From Actinomycetota bacterium (GTDB taxonomy: Bacteria > Actinomycetota > Acidimicrobiia > Acidimicrobiales > Ilumatobacteraceae), in NCBI GenBank assembly GCA_016870775.1, contig VGAK01000011.1, forward strand, positions 1 through 57,756: a stretch of 57,756 bases of DNA. The letters run 5' to 3'. Below the pieces are notes generated by a model. That model made no database searches and was not told the DNA's origin. It saw only the letters and a program-made list of their open reading frames with translations. The position numbers and the translations under genes are program-made. Below, piece by piece: positions 7,244 through 16,826 of this stretch; position 1 is the first letter of the stretch, and each line of letters begins with the position of its first letter.

Positions 7244-9183
7244 GCGGGTCGGGCGCGGGTCGCGAGGCGATCGAGGCGCTTCGGCGCGTGGTGTCGGTGA
7301 TGCCCGGTGCCGAGGAGCGTCAGGGCCAGATCGACATGGTGCACTCGGTCGCAGAAGCGATCGCTGCGGAACGCTCGATCATCGTCCAGGCCGGCACGGG
7401 CACCGGCAAATCCCTCGGTTACCTGGTGCCCGCGATCCTGAGCGGACGGCGCACCGTGGTGGCGACGGCGACGAAGTCCCTCCAGGACCAGCTCAGCCGC
7501 AATGATCTGCCCTTGCTGCGCGACAATCTCGGCACAGACTTCACGTGGGCCGTGGTCAAGGGCCGGGGCAACTATGTCTGTCTGCAACGCATCGCCGAAT
7601 TGGCCAAGGGATCGGCGCAGCCCGAGTTCGACGAGGTGGCCGGTCGTGCCCGCACCCAACTGAGGGCGGAGCTCGATGCGATCGCGGCGTGGGCCGAAGA
7701 GTCGTCCACTGGCGACCTCGAGGAGTTCGACTCAAACCCCAGTCAGAGGGCGCGCGCCGCGGTGACGGTGTCATCCGACGAATGCCCGGGGCGCACCAAG
7801 TGTCCCGTCGGCGATCGCTGCTTCGCCGAGAGGGCGCGCGCCGCGGCAGACGCCGCGGATGTGATCGTGGTGAATCTCCACCTCTACGGCTTCGACATCG
7901 CCTCCCAGGGCGCGATCCTGCCCGCCCACGATCTCGTGGTCTTCGACGAGGTGCACCAACTCGAATCGGTGATGAGCGACACTGTCGGCGTCGACCTCTC
8001 GAATGGTCGTGTTGCTTCGCTCGCGGGTGCCGTGCGCCGGGTCGTCGCGGACCGGGGCGTCACCGACTCGCTCGAGAACGCGGGGCTGCGCTTCTCCGAG
8101 GCGATCTCACCGCTCCACGGGGACCGTGTCACCATTCCCCTGCCGACACCGATCGCCGACACGCTCTCGGTCCTGCGCATCGAGACCGCCGCGATCATCC
8201 GGGTGCTGCGCGAGATAGAGACCGACAACGAGGCGACCGACCAGCGCCGCCTGCGCGCGGTCACGCAGGCGACCCGCCTCGCCGAGGGGATCGACACCGT
8301 GCTCGGCGAGGTGCGTGGCCAGGTTGCCTACGTGGTCGGATCCGACGAGCGGCCCGTGCTCCGGGTCAGCCCCCTGCACGTGGGCGGCGTGCTCTCGTCG
8401 GGAGTGTGGGCGAACCGACCAGCCGTTCTGACGAGCGCGACGGTGCCTTTGACCCTGCCCGAGCGGGTGGGCCTGCCCACCGACGGCACCGAGGTGCTCG
8501 ACGTGCCGAGCCCCTTCGACTACGAGCGCAACACGCGTCTCTACTGTTCGCCCGAGTTCCCCGACCGCAACTCGCCGGCGTTCACACCCTTCGTCCACGA
8601 CGAACTCGAGATGTTGATCGGGGCGGCGGGCGGCCGCACCCTCGCGCTCTTCACGAGCACCAAGGCCATGCGCGAGGCGGCCGAGGCGATGCGCCAGAGA
8701 CTCCCCTTCAGCATCCTGACTCCCGATGATCATCCGCGACAGCGGCTCATCGAGATGTTCATCGAGGACGAGAGCTCGTGCATCTTCGCCTCGCAGGGGT
8801 TCTTCCAGGGCATCGATCTCCCCGGGCGCACGCTGTCGCTCGTGGTGCTCGACAAACTGCCGTTCCCACGCCCCGACGACCCCCTCCTCGAGGCCCGGCG
8901 CGAGGACGTGGGGCGCAAAGACGCGTTCCAACGGATCGACCTGCCGATCGCTGCCACCGCCCTGGCACAGGCTGCGGGGCGTCTCGTGCGCACCGCCCGG
9001 GACCGTGGGGTCGTCGCGGTGCTCGACCGCCGTCTGGCCACCATGGGCTACTGGCGCACGCTCGTGGCGGCGATGCCCCCGATGCCGCGCACGCGGAACC
9101 GCGACGAGGTCGTCGACTTCCTCGCCCACATAACCGACCCGATCACCAGCACCAACCCGAACGGGAACACGGGCCCTCAATAG
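7240..9183 (+). CDS. dinG: DinG-family ATP-dependent DNA helicase
   Basis: An XPD/Rad3-like superfamily 2 helicase of 647 aa, the family that unwinds DNA 5' to 3' and resolves R-loops, forks and damage structures. Walker A is AGTGTGKS (51-58), motif II is DEVH (236-239) rather than DEAH, and motif VI is QAAGRLVR from residue 577. Four cysteines (Cys114, Cys182, Cys188, Cys194) between motifs I and II are placed as the iron-sulfur ligands of this family. Its GTG start overlaps the uppS stop (GTGA), so the two are translationally coupled. Its last 7 bases overlap the end of era on the other strand. The symbol is by family; the exact paralogue (DinG or YoaA type) is not certain. Confidence 0.9.
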   Translation: MSGSGAGREAIEALRRVVSVMPGAEERQGQIDMVHSVAEAIAAERSIIVQAGTGTGKSLGYLVPAILSGRRTVVATATKSLQDQLSRNDLPLLRDNLGTDFTWAVVKGRGNYVCLQRIAELAKGSAQPEFDEVAGRARTQLRAELDAIAAWAEESSTGDLEEFDSNPSQRARAAVTVSSDECPGRTKCPVGDRCFAERARAAADAADVIVVNLHLYGFDIASQGAILPAHDLVVFDEVHQLESVMSDTVGVDLSNGRVASLAGAVRRVVADRGVTDSLENAGLRFSEAISPLHGDRVTIPLPTPIADTLSVLRIETAAIIRVLREIETDNEATDQRRLRAVTQATRLAEGIDTVLGEVRGQVAYVVGSDERPVLRVSPLHVGGVLSSGVWANRPAVLTSATVPLTLPERVGLPTDGTEVLDVPSPFDYERNTRLYCSPEFPDRNSPAFTPFVHDELEMLIGAAGGRTLALFTSTKAMREAAEAMRQRLPFSILTPDDHPRQRLIEMFIEDESSCIFASQGFFQGIDLPGRTLSLVVLDKLPFPRPDDPLLEARREDVGRKDAFQRIDLPIAATALAQAAGRLVRTARDRGVVAVLDRRLATMGYWRTLVAAMPPMPRTRNRDEVVDFLAHITDPITSTNPNGNTGPQ

Positions 9184-10016
9184 CCGAGGCGCTCCAGCCG
9201 GTCAGCGCGCTGCTGCCAGTCCTTGTCGACCGTGACGTGCAGCTCGATGTGGGCGCCCGGTGCGAGTTGTTCGCGCACGGCCTGGCCGACACGCTTCAAC
9301 TGCTCCCCGCCCCGTCCGATGACCATGCCCTTCTGGCTCTCGCGCTCGACCAGGATCTCGCACCTGATCCGCGGCCACTCCCACTCGGTGACGCGCGTCG
9401 CGACCGAGTACGGCAACTCATCGCGCAGCACCGCCAACAACTGCTCGCGCACGAGTTCGGCGACCCACTGGCTCTCGTCGGCGTCCGAGACCATGCCCTC
9501 CGGGAAGTACGCGGGGCCCTCCGGCATCAGGGCATCGAGGGCCGCGAGCAGTTCGGGCACCCCCTCGCCCGTCGTCGCCGAGACCGGGAAGTACTCGGCC
9601 GCCCCGAGTTCGGAGGCCGCCGCCAACTGGGCCAGAACCAACTCTCGCGGGGCCTTGTCGATCTTGTTGACGACCACGAACGCATTGGCAATGTCGAGAC
9701 GCGAGGCCACCCACTGGTCGCCCTTCCCGAAGGCCTTCGTCGCGTCGATCAACATGCACACGACATCGACATCGTTCACGCTGTCGAGGGCGGTCGCGTT
9801 CACGCGCTCACCCAGCAGCGTGACCGGCTTGTGCAGGCCGGGCGTGTCGACGAACACGATCTGGGAGTCCGGGCCGTGCCACACGCCGCGCACCCGCGTC
9901 CGGGTGGTCTGGGGTTTGTTCGACACGATGCTGACTTTCGCACCGCAGATCGAGTTGACGAGGGTCGACTTGCCCACGTTCGGTCGCCCGACGAATGTGA
10001 CGAAACCGCTGCGCAC
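9177..10016 (-). CDS. era: GTPase Era
   Basis: Era binds the 3' end of 16S rRNA and helps assemble the 30S subunit. The 279-aa protein has G1 GRPNVGKS (10-17), G3 DTPG (57-60), G4 NKID, and a C-terminal KH domain with the GxxG loop in VIGRGGEQLKR. The GTG start follows TACCCT (10028-10023) by 6 bases and has no Shine-Dalgarno sequence, fitting a leaderless message. In many actinobacteria era lies next to ybeY and phoH; here those genes are 17 kb away and era instead faces dinG tail to tail. Confidence 0.97.
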   Translation of the reverse strand: MRSGFVTFVGRPNVGKSTLVNSICGAKVSIVSNKPQTTRTRVRGVWHGPDSQIVFVDTPGLHKPVTLLGERVNATALDSVNDVDVVCMLIDATKAFGKGDQWVASRLDIANAFVVVNKIDKAPRELVLAQLAAASELGAAEYFPVSATTGEGVPELLAALDALMPEGPAYFPEGMVSDADESQWVAELVREQLLAVLRDELPYSVATRVTEWEWPRIRCEILVERESQKGMVIGRGGEQLKRVGQAVREQLAPGAHIELHVTVDKDWQQRADRLERLGY

Positions 10017-10076
10017 TTTCTCAGGGTAACCAGTGCGGAACGCCGAGTCGCGCGAGGCCGGGGGCGCCTCGGCCGG

Positions 10077-11636
10077 TCAGACCTTCGAAGCGCGGCCGGC
10101 CCAGAACGGAGCGCGCAACTCGCGCTTCAGGATCTTCCCGGATCCCGTCTTTGGCAGTTCATCCATCCACGAGAACGACCTCGGAACCTTGTAGCTGGCC
10201 AGATGCACGCGGGCGTGCGCGTCGATGTCCTCGTCCCCGACCCGGGCACCGGGTCTCCTCACGAGCACCGCGTGGACCGTCTCTCCCCACTCCTCGCTCG
10301 GGATCCCGAACACCGCCGACTCGTAGATGTCGGGGTGATTCTCGAGCACACCCTCGATTTCGGCGGGGTAGATGTTCATCCCGCCCGAGATGATCATGTC
10401 CTTCTTGCGGTCGCAGATGTAGATGTAGCCCTCGTCGTCGCGATAGGCGATGTCCCCCACCGTCTGGTAGCCGTGGCGCTGGTCGGCGAGGTACTTGTCG
10501 TGCTGCTTGTAGTAGTCGGCGAAGACCGAGGGGCTCTTCACGAAGAGCTCACCCGTGTGCTGCGGGCCGGTTCCGGTGACCTCGTTCCCGTCGTCGTCGA
10601 ACAAGATGATCTCCACCATCGGTGCCGGCTTCCCGCACGAACCGGGCTTGCGGAGCTGGTCCTCGGGACGCAGCACGCAGTTGACGCCGAGCTCGGTGCT
10701 CCCGTAGACCTCGAAGAGCGAGTCTGCCGGGAAGTCGGCGAGATACATCTGCTTCAGCGTGAAGCTCCACGGTGCTGCGTTGGCGATCATTCTGCTCATC
10801 GAGGACACGTCGTAGCGGGCCTTGACCTCGGCCGGCAGGTTGCAGACCATGCGGATCGGAGTGGGGGCACTGAATGTGGAGGTCACCCCGTGGGTGTGCA
10901 CGAGTCGCAGCCAGTCCTCTGGGTCGAACTTGCGCTGCACGACGACGGTCTGTCCCATCGCCTGGCCCGTGCTCATGAACCCACCCGGTCCGCTGTGGTA
11001 GAGCGGTCCGGTCGTGAGGTACACGTCATCGGGCGAGTAGCCGATGTGGGCGATCAACGCCGCCCCCTGCTCCCGCCCCGTGGTGCCCCGACGGTACGCG
11101 CCCTTGGGTTTGCCCGTGGTGCCCGAGGTGTAGATCATCGTCGCACCGGGTTCCTGGTCCTCCTGGACCGCGGGCTCCTCCGGCGAGGCCTCGGCCATCA
11201 ACAGATCCGCCGAGGACATCCCGGAGGGCGCGTCGCCGTCGAAGACCAGGATCGCCGTCACCTTCGGGATGTGCGGCGCGATGCGAGCGAACGTGTCGGC
11301 GAACTCGGCGTCCACGTACACCACGCTCGCGTCACAGTGGTCGGTCACGTACGCCGCCTCGTCGTCGGAGAGCCGGTAGTTGAGGGGAACCGCGGTGATG
11401 CCCAGTTTTCGCGCCGCGTTCACCATCGTGACGATCCCGATCGAGTTCTGCCCGCACCAGACCACCTTGGATTCGGGGGCGCGCACACCGAGACCGAGCA
11501 GGACGTTGGCGAGCCTGTTGGCCCGCTCGTTCAACTCGGACCACGACACGATGATCGGTTCCTGACCGGGACGGTCGTCGATCACCGCGGGCTTGTCGGG
11601 CTGGGACTGGGCGTACAGGGTGAGGAAATCAGCCAT
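10077..11636 (-). CDS. Acyl-CoA synthetase (AMP-dependent, FadD-like)
   Basis: An ANL-superfamily ligase (519 aa) that activates a carboxylic acid as acyl-AMP and transfers it to coenzyme A. The P-loop is MIYTSGTTGKPKG, the A5 motif is VYGSTELG, and the C-terminal A10 lysine is in KTGSGKILKRELR; ICDRKKDMIISGGMNIYPAEIE marks the hinge, though its substrate is unknown. The frame is open far upstream, antisense to the next gene. I start at the ATG of MADFLTLYAQ, with TACGAA(T) 7-8 bases upstream as a possible leaderless -10; an ATG three codons earlier (11645) is equally in frame. Its neighbours (MaoC hydratase, acyl-CoA dehydrogenase) suggest fatty or aromatic acid breakdown. Confidence 0.9.
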   Translation of the reverse strand: MADFLTLYAQSQPDKPAVIDDRPGQEPIIVSWSELNERANRLANVLLGLGVRAPESKVVWCGQNSIGIVTMVNAARKLGITAVPLNYRLSDDEAAYVTDHCDASVVYVDAEFADTFARIAPHIPKVTAILVFDGDAPSGMSSADLLMAEASPEEPAVQEDQEPGATMIYTSGTTGKPKGAYRRGTTGREQGAALIAHIGYSPDDVYLTTGPLYHSGPGGFMSTGQAMGQTVVVQRKFDPEDWLRLVHTHGVTSTFSAPTPIRMVCNLPAEVKARYDVSSMSRMIANAAPWSFTLKQMYLADFPADSLFEVYGSTELGVNCVLRPEDQLRKPGSCGKPAPMVEIILFDDDGNEVTGTGPQHTGELFVKSPSVFADYYKQHDKYLADQRHGYQTVGDIAYRDDEGYIYICDRKKDMIISGGMNIYPAEIEGVLENHPDIYESAVFGIPSEEWGETVHAVLVRRPGARVGDEDIDAHARVHLASYKVPRSFSWMDELPKTGSGKILKRELRAPFWAGRASKV

Positions 11637-11753
11637 GCTCGACATTCGTAGCACACTCGCACGGCCCCATTTCCCGCCGGCAGTGTGTGGGCGCCGACGA
11701 CACACGATCCGGCATGCACCGACCCGGTCGCGACCCCGTGGCACACTGGGTCG

Positions 11754-12197
11754 ATGTTCCGACGCGCCCTCGATGGCCTCGACACCCGGCGCTGGTTCGA
11801 CCGCATGTGGCCCCAGACGCTGGCGATCGCGGTGTGGCTTCTCTACATCGACGGCGTGTTCAACCTGCTCGCGATCCTGGACCGGCGCGACATCTGGGGG
11901 ATGTGGCGCGTCGAGGGCGGTCTCGGGGCGCTGGTCGCGCTGGTGGCACTCGTGGCGTATCCGGTCGGGGGCTTTTTCATGGCCAACGGCAAGTTGCTCG
12001 GCTGGTGGGTCGCACTCGGCGCCGCCGCGGCACCATGGGTCCTGCGGGTCTGGTGGAAGGTCGGGGTCTGGCCCGATGTCAGTCTCGAGTGGGTGATCGT
12101 CGGTGGCTCGTACGTGAACCTGATGTTCGAGATCGCCCTCTTGGCGCTGCTCGTCCACCCCATGTCGCGCGACCACGCGCGCACCTGGTTCCGCTGA
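11754..12197 (+). CDS. Hypothetical four-helix membrane protein
   Basis: A 147-aa protein I do not recognise. It has four hydrophobic stretches that look like membrane helices: around LAIAVWLLYIDGVFNLLAIL, LVALVALVAYPVGGFFM, VALGAAAAPWVLRVWW and MFEIALLALLVHPM, with short charged ends (starting MFRRALDGLDTRRWFDR). The start at 11754 is chosen because CACACT (11742-11747) lies 6 bases upstream, the same arrangement as at the next gene; the frame is open 23 codons further up without a better start. It is divergent from the acyl-CoA synthetase and 61 bases before the MaoC gene on the same strand. Confidence 0.75.
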   Translation: MFRRALDGLDTRRWFDRMWPQTLAIAVWLLYIDGVFNLLAILDRRDIWGMWRVEGGLGALVALVALVAYPVGGFFMANGKLLGWWVALGAAAAPWVLRVWWKVGVWPDVSLEWVIVGGSYVNLMFEIALLALLVHPMSRDHARTWFR

Positions 12198-12258
12198 CTC
12201 CGCACTCACCCGTCCCACTGCTTCTGCTCCGCGCGCGGCACTGTGGCACACTCGCCCC

Positions 12259-12717
12259 ATGGCACGACACATAGAATCCATCGACGCACTCCGCACGCTC
12301 ACCGGGGAGCACCTCGGATACTCGGACTGGATGACCATCGATCAGGAGAGGGTGAACCTCTTCGCCGATGCCACGGGCGACCACCAGTGGATCCATGTCG
12401 ATGCCGAGCGGGCCGGGGCGGGCCCCTTCGGCGGGCCCATCGCCCACGGCTATCTCACCTTGTCACTCGGGCCGGTGCTGCTGCCCCAGATCTTCAGTGT
12501 GGGTGGGATCGCAATGGGCGTGAACTACGGCGCGAACAAGGTGCGGTTCATCTCCCCGGTCGCCGTCGGTTCGCGCCTGCGTGCCGGGGTCAGGCTCCTC
12601 GCCGTCGACGACGCCGCCGGTGGTGCGAGGGTGACCATCGAGGTCACCTTCGAGTGCGAGGGCGCGCCAAAGCCCTCGTGCGTCGCAGAGGTCATCTTCC
12701 AGTACTTCAACGGCTGA
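12259..12717 (+). CDS. MaoC-like (R)-specific enoyl-CoA hydratase
   Basis: A 152-aa single hot-dog domain of the MaoC / hydratase 2 family, which adds water to trans-2-enoyl-CoA. The hallmark stretch FADATGDHQWIHVD (around residues 35-48) carries the catalytic Asp and His, followed by GPFGGPIAHGYLTLSL, the conserved second part of the motif. The domain is complete and of normal length for the short stand-alone form. The ATG is preceded by CACACT (12247-12252) with a 6-base gap, a leaderless arrangement. The neighbouring acyl-CoA synthetases and dehydrogenase fit a beta-oxidation role; the natural substrate cannot be read from the sequence. Confidence 0.9.
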   Translation: MARHIESIDALRTLTGEHLGYSDWMTIDQERVNLFADATGDHQWIHVDAERAGAGPFGGPIAHGYLTLSLGPVLLPQIFSVGGIAMGVNYGANKVRFISPVAVGSRLRAGVRLLAVDDAAGGARVTIEVTFECEGAPKPSCVAEVIFQYFNG

Positions 12718-12743
12718 CACCAGAGACCGGTGCCTCCCGCGCC

Positions 12744-13718
12744 TCAGCGGAAGTTGGGGATGACCTTGGTCGCGAACAGCTCCATCGTCTCGGTCGAGGG
12801 ATAGTCGGGGCACCAGGGGATGAAGCCCGTGCACCCGGCATCGAGATACGCCTGGATCTTCTCACTCACCTGCTCGGGGGTGCCAACGAGTGCCTTGGCG
12901 CGCCACGACTCCGCCGGCTCGCCGTAGATGTTCAGTGAGCCCGCGGCGACCACCTCTGCCTCCGTCTCGCGGATGAAGACCTCGCTCGAGATGGTCTTGC
13001 GGATTCCGTCCTCGTCGCGTCCCACCGCTGCGCAATGACCCCTCAGGATCTCGCGCTTGCGCGTGAACTCCTCGAGTGACGACCCGAAGTTCGAGACATC
13101 TGCGTGCTGGGCGACGACACGCAGGGTCAACTGCTCCCCACCGCCGCCGATCCACACGGGCGGGTGGGGTGACTGCAGGGGCTTCGGATCGCAATTGGCG
13201 CGGCTGAGCCTGTAGTGCTTGCCCTCGTAGGTGGTCTCGGGCTTGGTCCACATCGACCTGACGATCTCGACGGTCTCGCGCAGCATCCCGATCCGGTCGG
13301 AGGGCTTGGCGAATTCGTAGCCGTAGCCGCGGTACTCGTTCTCGTACCAGCCCGCACCGATCCCCCAGTCGAGCCGTCCTCCCGAGATCACATCCATGGT
13401 CGAGGTGATCTTGGCGAGCAACCCGGGGTTCCGGTAGCTGTTGCAACCCACCATCTGGCCGAGCCGGATGCGCGAGGTGCGCTGGCTGATCGCGGCCATC
13501 GTCGTCCAGCACTCGAAGACCGCCTCTTGCGCCGGCCGTGGCACGTTGTGGAAGTGGTCGTAGACCCAGATCGAGTCGAACCCGAGTTCCTCGGCGCGCA
13601 CCGCCACCTCGACCGCGCGGTTCCACTTCTCCGCGGCGCCCTCGATCGAGGACAGTTCCATCTTCCAACCCTGGGGAATGAACATTCCAAAGATCGGCTG
13701 GTGGGGGTTGTTCGGCAT
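12744..13718 (-). CDS. LLM-class F420-dependent oxidoreductase
   Basis: A 324-aa luciferase-like TIM-barrel protein. Such proteins use FMN or the deazaflavin F420; the segment WGIGAGWYENEYRGYGYEF and the SGGRLDWG turn are typical of the actinobacterial F420 group, as are the N-terminal GFDSIWVYDHF strand and the late ALVGTPEQV. A strong ribosome binding site (GAGGAGGGA) sits 2 bases before the ATG at 13718, so the 17 upstream codons of the open frame are not used. It is divergent from the acyl-CoA synthetase at 13754 with only 35 bases between them. Substrate unknown; F420 usage is inferred from the family, not shown. Confidence 0.88.
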   Translation of the reverse strand: MPNNPHQPIFGMFIPQGWKMELSSIEGAAEKWNRAVEVAVRAEELGFDSIWVYDHFHNVPRPAQEAVFECWTTMAAISQRTSRIRLGQMVGCNSYRNPGLLAKITSTMDVISGGRLDWGIGAGWYENEYRGYGYEFAKPSDRIGMLRETVEIVRSMWTKPETTYEGKHYRLSRANCDPKPLQSPHPPVWIGGGGEQLTLRVVAQHADVSNFGSSLEEFTRKREILRGHCAAVGRDEDGIRKTISSEVFIRETEAEVVAAGSLNIYGEPAESWRAKALVGTPEQVSEKIQAYLDAGCTGFIPWCPDYPSTETMELFATKVIPNFR

Positions 13719-13753
13719 GGTCCCTCCTCGTCGGGCGAGATTACCGTTGCGAC

Positions 13754-15388
13754 ATGACGCAGTTCCCACCGGCGAGACTCGGCATGGCCGAGATCCACGA
13801 GGCGATCGCAGCCACGAGACCCGACGAGGAGTGCCTGATCTTCCGCGACAAGCGCCTCACGTGGGGCGAGGTCACCGACAGGACCCGCCGGCTCGCCAAC
13901 CACCTCGCGACCCGTGGCCACGGATGCACGACGGAGCGCGATCGGCTCGCCAACTGGGAGTCGGGGCAGGACCACCTGGCGATCTATCTCCACAACGGCA
14001 ACGAGTACCTCGAGGCGATGCTCGGCGCGTGGAAGGCGCGCGTCGCCCCGTTCAACGTGAACTACCGATACGTGGCGAGCGAGCTCGAGTACCTGCTCAC
14101 CGACTCGCGCGCCACGGCAACGGTGGTGCACTCGCGATTCGCCCCGACGCTCGACGAGGTGCGCCACCGGTTGCCGAACCTGCGCACGGTGATCCAGGTG
14201 CCCGACTCCTCGGGCAACGAGCTCCTGCCGGGGGCGGTGTGGTACGAGGACGCACTCGCCACCGCGAGCCCCGACAAGCCGGTCGCGGGCTACTCGGGTG
14301 ACGATCTCTACATCCTCTACACCGGGGGCACCACGGGCATGCCCAAGGGTGTGCTCTGGTGCAACGCCGATGCGGTCGTGGAGTGCTTCGGGGGATCCAA
14401 GACCGCCACGACGCTCGGGGAATTCTTGGCCGAGGCGGTCGGGGGCCTGCGCGCACTCCCCAGCCCCCCGTTCATGCACGGAGCAGGTCACTGGATCGCG
14501 ATGCGCACGTGGCTCTCGGGCGGGACGGTCGTGGTGCAGTCCAACCCCGAGCGCCTCGAGGCCGACGACATCTGGGGTGCCGTGGAGCGCGAGAGGGCGA
14601 ACTTCTTGCTGATCGTGGGCGACGCGTTCGCCCGACCTCTGCTCGACGGACTCGTCGACAACACACGAGACCTGTCGTCGCTCCTGTCGATCCTGTCGGG
14701 AGGTGCGCCGTTGTCGGCCAACCTCAAGGAGGAGTTCCTCGGGCACCTCCCGGGGATCATGCTCGTCGACGGACTCGGGTCCTCCGAGGCCGGTGGTCAG
14801 CTCTCGCAAGTGGTCACGAGCGGGGCGGCCTCGACCGGCACGTTCCCCTGGTCACCTCAGAACCACGTTCTCTCCGAGGACCTCACCCGGGAACTCGAAT
14901 CCGGCCACGATGGTCTCGGCTGGCTCGCAAAGAGCGGCCGCCTCGCGCTCGGTTATCTCGGTGATGAGGCCAAGACCAACCGCACGTATCCCGTCATCGG
15001 GGGGGTTCGCTACGTCGTGCCGGGCGACCGTGCCCGCCTGCGCGCCGACGGCATGATCGAGGTGCACGGACGCGACTCCGTGACGATCACCTCGGGCGGC
15101 GAGAAGATCTTCGCCGAGGAGGTCGAGGCCGCCGTGAAAGCGCACGGCGACGTCTACGACTGCGTCGTGACCGGAAGGCCGAGCGAGCGGTGGGGCAACG
15201 AGGTCGTCGCCATCATCCGCGTGAAGGAGGGTCGCGCCCCGAACGACGACTCGCTGCTGACGGAGGCCGCCAGGCACATCGCGCGCTACAAGCTCCCCAA
15301 ACGGATCATCCGCGTTCCCGAGATCCTCCGGTCCCCGTCGGGCAAGGCCGACTACAGGTGGGCCAAGGAGATCGCCGTCGACTCGTGA
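13754..15388 (+). CDS. Acyl-CoA synthetase (AMP-dependent, second copy)
   Basis: A 544-aa ANL ligase. The P-loop is YILYTGGTTGMPKGV with GG where most have SG, a variant common in actinobacterial FadD-like enzymes; HGRDSVTITSGGEKIFAEEVE is the hinge, and the A10 lysine is in SPSGKADYRW. The protein begins MTQFPPARLGMAEIHEAIA. TACCGT at 13742-13747 is 6 bases before the ATG and there is no Shine-Dalgarno sequence. It faces away from the F420 oxidoreductase and towards the acyl-CoA dehydrogenase, 57 bases apart tail to tail. The acid it activates is unknown; cholesterol or fatty-acid side chains are plausible for the family. Confidence 0.9.
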   Translation: MTQFPPARLGMAEIHEAIAATRPDEECLIFRDKRLTWGEVTDRTRRLANHLATRGHGCTTERDRLANWESGQDHLAIYLHNGNEYLEAMLGAWKARVAPFNVNYRYVASELEYLLTDSRATATVVHSRFAPTLDEVRHRLPNLRTVIQVPDSSGNELLPGAVWYEDALATASPDKPVAGYSGDDLYILYTGGTTGMPKGVLWCNADAVVECFGGSKTATTLGEFLAEAVGGLRALPSPPFMHGAGHWIAMRTWLSGGTVVVQSNPERLEADDIWGAVERERANFLLIVGDAFARPLLDGLVDNTRDLSSLLSILSGGAPLSANLKEEFLGHLPGIMLVDGLGSSEAGGQLSQVVTSGAASTGTFPWSPQNHVLSEDLTRELESGHDGLGWLAKSGRLALGYLGDEAKTNRTYPVIGGVRYVVPGDRARLRADGMIEVHGRDSVTITSGGEKIFAEEVEAAVKAHGDVYDCVVTGRPSERWGNEVVAIIRVKEGRAPNDDSLLTEAARHIARYKLPKRIIRVPEILRSPSGKADYRWAKEIAVDS

Positions 15389-15445
15389 CGCGCCCTCGAG
15401 CCGATCCGCTGCCCCACGGGCGCCCCGAGGGCGAATGGTGACCGA

Positions 15446-16684
15446 TCACACCGGCAAATCGCCGGTCGCCTTCCGCGTGGTGCCGGTGTCGGTGAAGGCC
15501 TTGATCGTGTTCTCGGCGATCCGCATCTGGTGGATCTCGTCGGCACCATCGGCGAACCGGGCCCAGCGGGCGTGCTGGAGCATGCTCGCCAGCGGGGTGT
15601 CGGTCGAGTACCCGAGCGCACCGTGGACCTGGATCGCTCGGTCGATGATCCGGTTCAGGCTGTTCGCCACGAAGTGCTTGGCCATTGAGACCTCCTGACG
15701 GAAGTCGTCGCCGCGGTCGATGCGATAGGCCGCGTGCAGGACCATCAGCTTGCACTGGTAGAGCTCCATCGCCGAGTCGGCGATCATCCACTGCACTCCC
15801 TGCTTCTCGGCCAGGTGCGATCCGTGCGAGTAGCGCGTGAGGGAGCGGTCGACCATCATGTCCAGAGCGGTCTCTGCCTGGGCGATCCAGCGCATGCAGT
15901 GGGCGAGCCGCGCCGGACCGAGCCGGTACTGACCGAGCCGGTGTCCGTTGCCGCGACCGCCGAGGATCTGGGAGTCGTGGACGCGCAGGTCCTCGATCAC
16001 GATCTCGGAGTGCCCGGTGGCACCGTGCATCGTCTCGACCTCGCGCACGTCGTTCCATCCCTCGGCCGGCAGGTCGATGAGGAACGCGGTGTTGGCTCCG
16101 CGGGATCCCTCCGGCACGTCCATCTCGGTGCGGGCGATGAGGATCGCGAACTTGGCGCGCCGGGCGCCGGAGATGAACCACTTGTGGCCGTTGATGATCC
16201 ACTCGTCGCCGTCCTTGATGGCATGTGTGCGGATGAGCGTCGGGTCCGAGCCGGCGACCTCGGGCTCGGTCATCGCGAAGCACGACGACGACACACCGTC
16301 GCAGAGCGGCTTGAGGTACTTCTGCTTCTGCTCGTCTGTGCCCCAGTGCACGAGCGTGTGCATGTTGCCCTCGTCGGGGGCCTGACAGTTGAACACCCAC
16401 GGACCAACGCGCGTCTTTGCAGCCTCGGCCTGGACCATCGCGAGGGCCACGTGCCCGAGACCCATGCCGCCCCACTCCTTGGGCATGTGCGGCAGCCACA
16501 GATCCTGCTTCACGGCCTCCTTGCGCAGGCGTATCAACTGGCCCACGTAGTCTCCGCGCTCGGTCTCGCTCATCTCCTCGCGGTGACCGAAGGGTTCCAT
16601 CGCGGGTTTGATCGAGCCGTCCACGAACGACCTGACACGGTCGCGAATCTCCTGATGCTCGGGTGCGAGGGTGAAATCGATCAT
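15446..16684 (-). CDS. Acyl-CoA dehydrogenase
   Basis: A 412-aa flavoprotein that oxidises acyl-CoA to trans-2-enoyl-CoA and passes electrons to ETF. The FAD-binding blocks CFAMTEPEVAGSDPT and WIINGHKWFISGA are intact, followed by the C-terminal helical domain with QVHGALGYSTDTPL and RWARFADGADEIHQMRIAE; length and layout are those of the ~400-aa members such as FadE-type enzymes. The ATG at 16684 has AAGGAGGAC 3-4 bases upstream; the frame is open 53 codons further but those are antisense to menG upstream sequence. Its promoter region is shared with the divergent menG. Confidence 0.93.
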   Translation of the reverse strand: MIDFTLAPEHQEIRDRVRSFVDGSIKPAMEPFGHREEMSETERGDYVGQLIRLRKEAVKQDLWLPHMPKEWGGMGLGHVALAMVQAEAAKTRVGPWVFNCQAPDEGNMHTLVHWGTDEQKQKYLKPLCDGVSSSCFAMTEPEVAGSDPTLIRTHAIKDGDEWIINGHKWFISGARRAKFAILIARTEMDVPEGSRGANTAFLIDLPAEGWNDVREVETMHGATGHSEIVIEDLRVHDSQILGGRGNGHRLGQYRLGPARLAHCMRWIAQAETALDMMVDRSLTRYSHGSHLAEKQGVQWMIADSAMELYQCKLMVLHAAYRIDRGDDFRQEVSMAKHFVANSLNRIIDRAIQVHGALGYSTDTPLASMLQHARWARFADGADEIHQMRIAENTIKAFTDTGTTRKATGDLPV

Positions 16685-16813
16685 CGGGTCCTCCTTGGTT
16701 CGCCGAATCGCCCACTTGCCGGAGCGACGGATCAATACTTGCATTCTGCCCGCGGCGCCGGAGCCGCGGCGAAGCGTGACGAACGCCCGACCATCCGCGG
16801 CTGGTCCCCGCTC

Positions 16814-16819
16814 TAGCCT
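16814..16819 (+). promoter_or_regulatory. -10 element TAGCCT of menG
   Basis: The hexamer TAGCCT ends 7 bases before the GTG of menG, with only TTCCCCG between. A transcript starting at its usual distance would begin at or very near the start codon. It is a clear example of the leaderless arrangement seen throughout the window. Confidence 0.55.
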
Positions 16820-16826
16820 TTCCCCG

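Noticed and set aside
9171-9183. Frameshift at the dinG/era junction
   Set aside because: It is a simple 7-base tail-to-tail overlap; both stops are in place and both C-termini are normal.
8778-11651. 957-aa open frame on the plus strand across dinG and era
   Set aside because: It is antisense or out of frame to dinG, era and an acyl-CoA synthetase, which have clear motifs; its composition (Arg, His, Asp rich) is the usual shadow of high-GC coding DNA.
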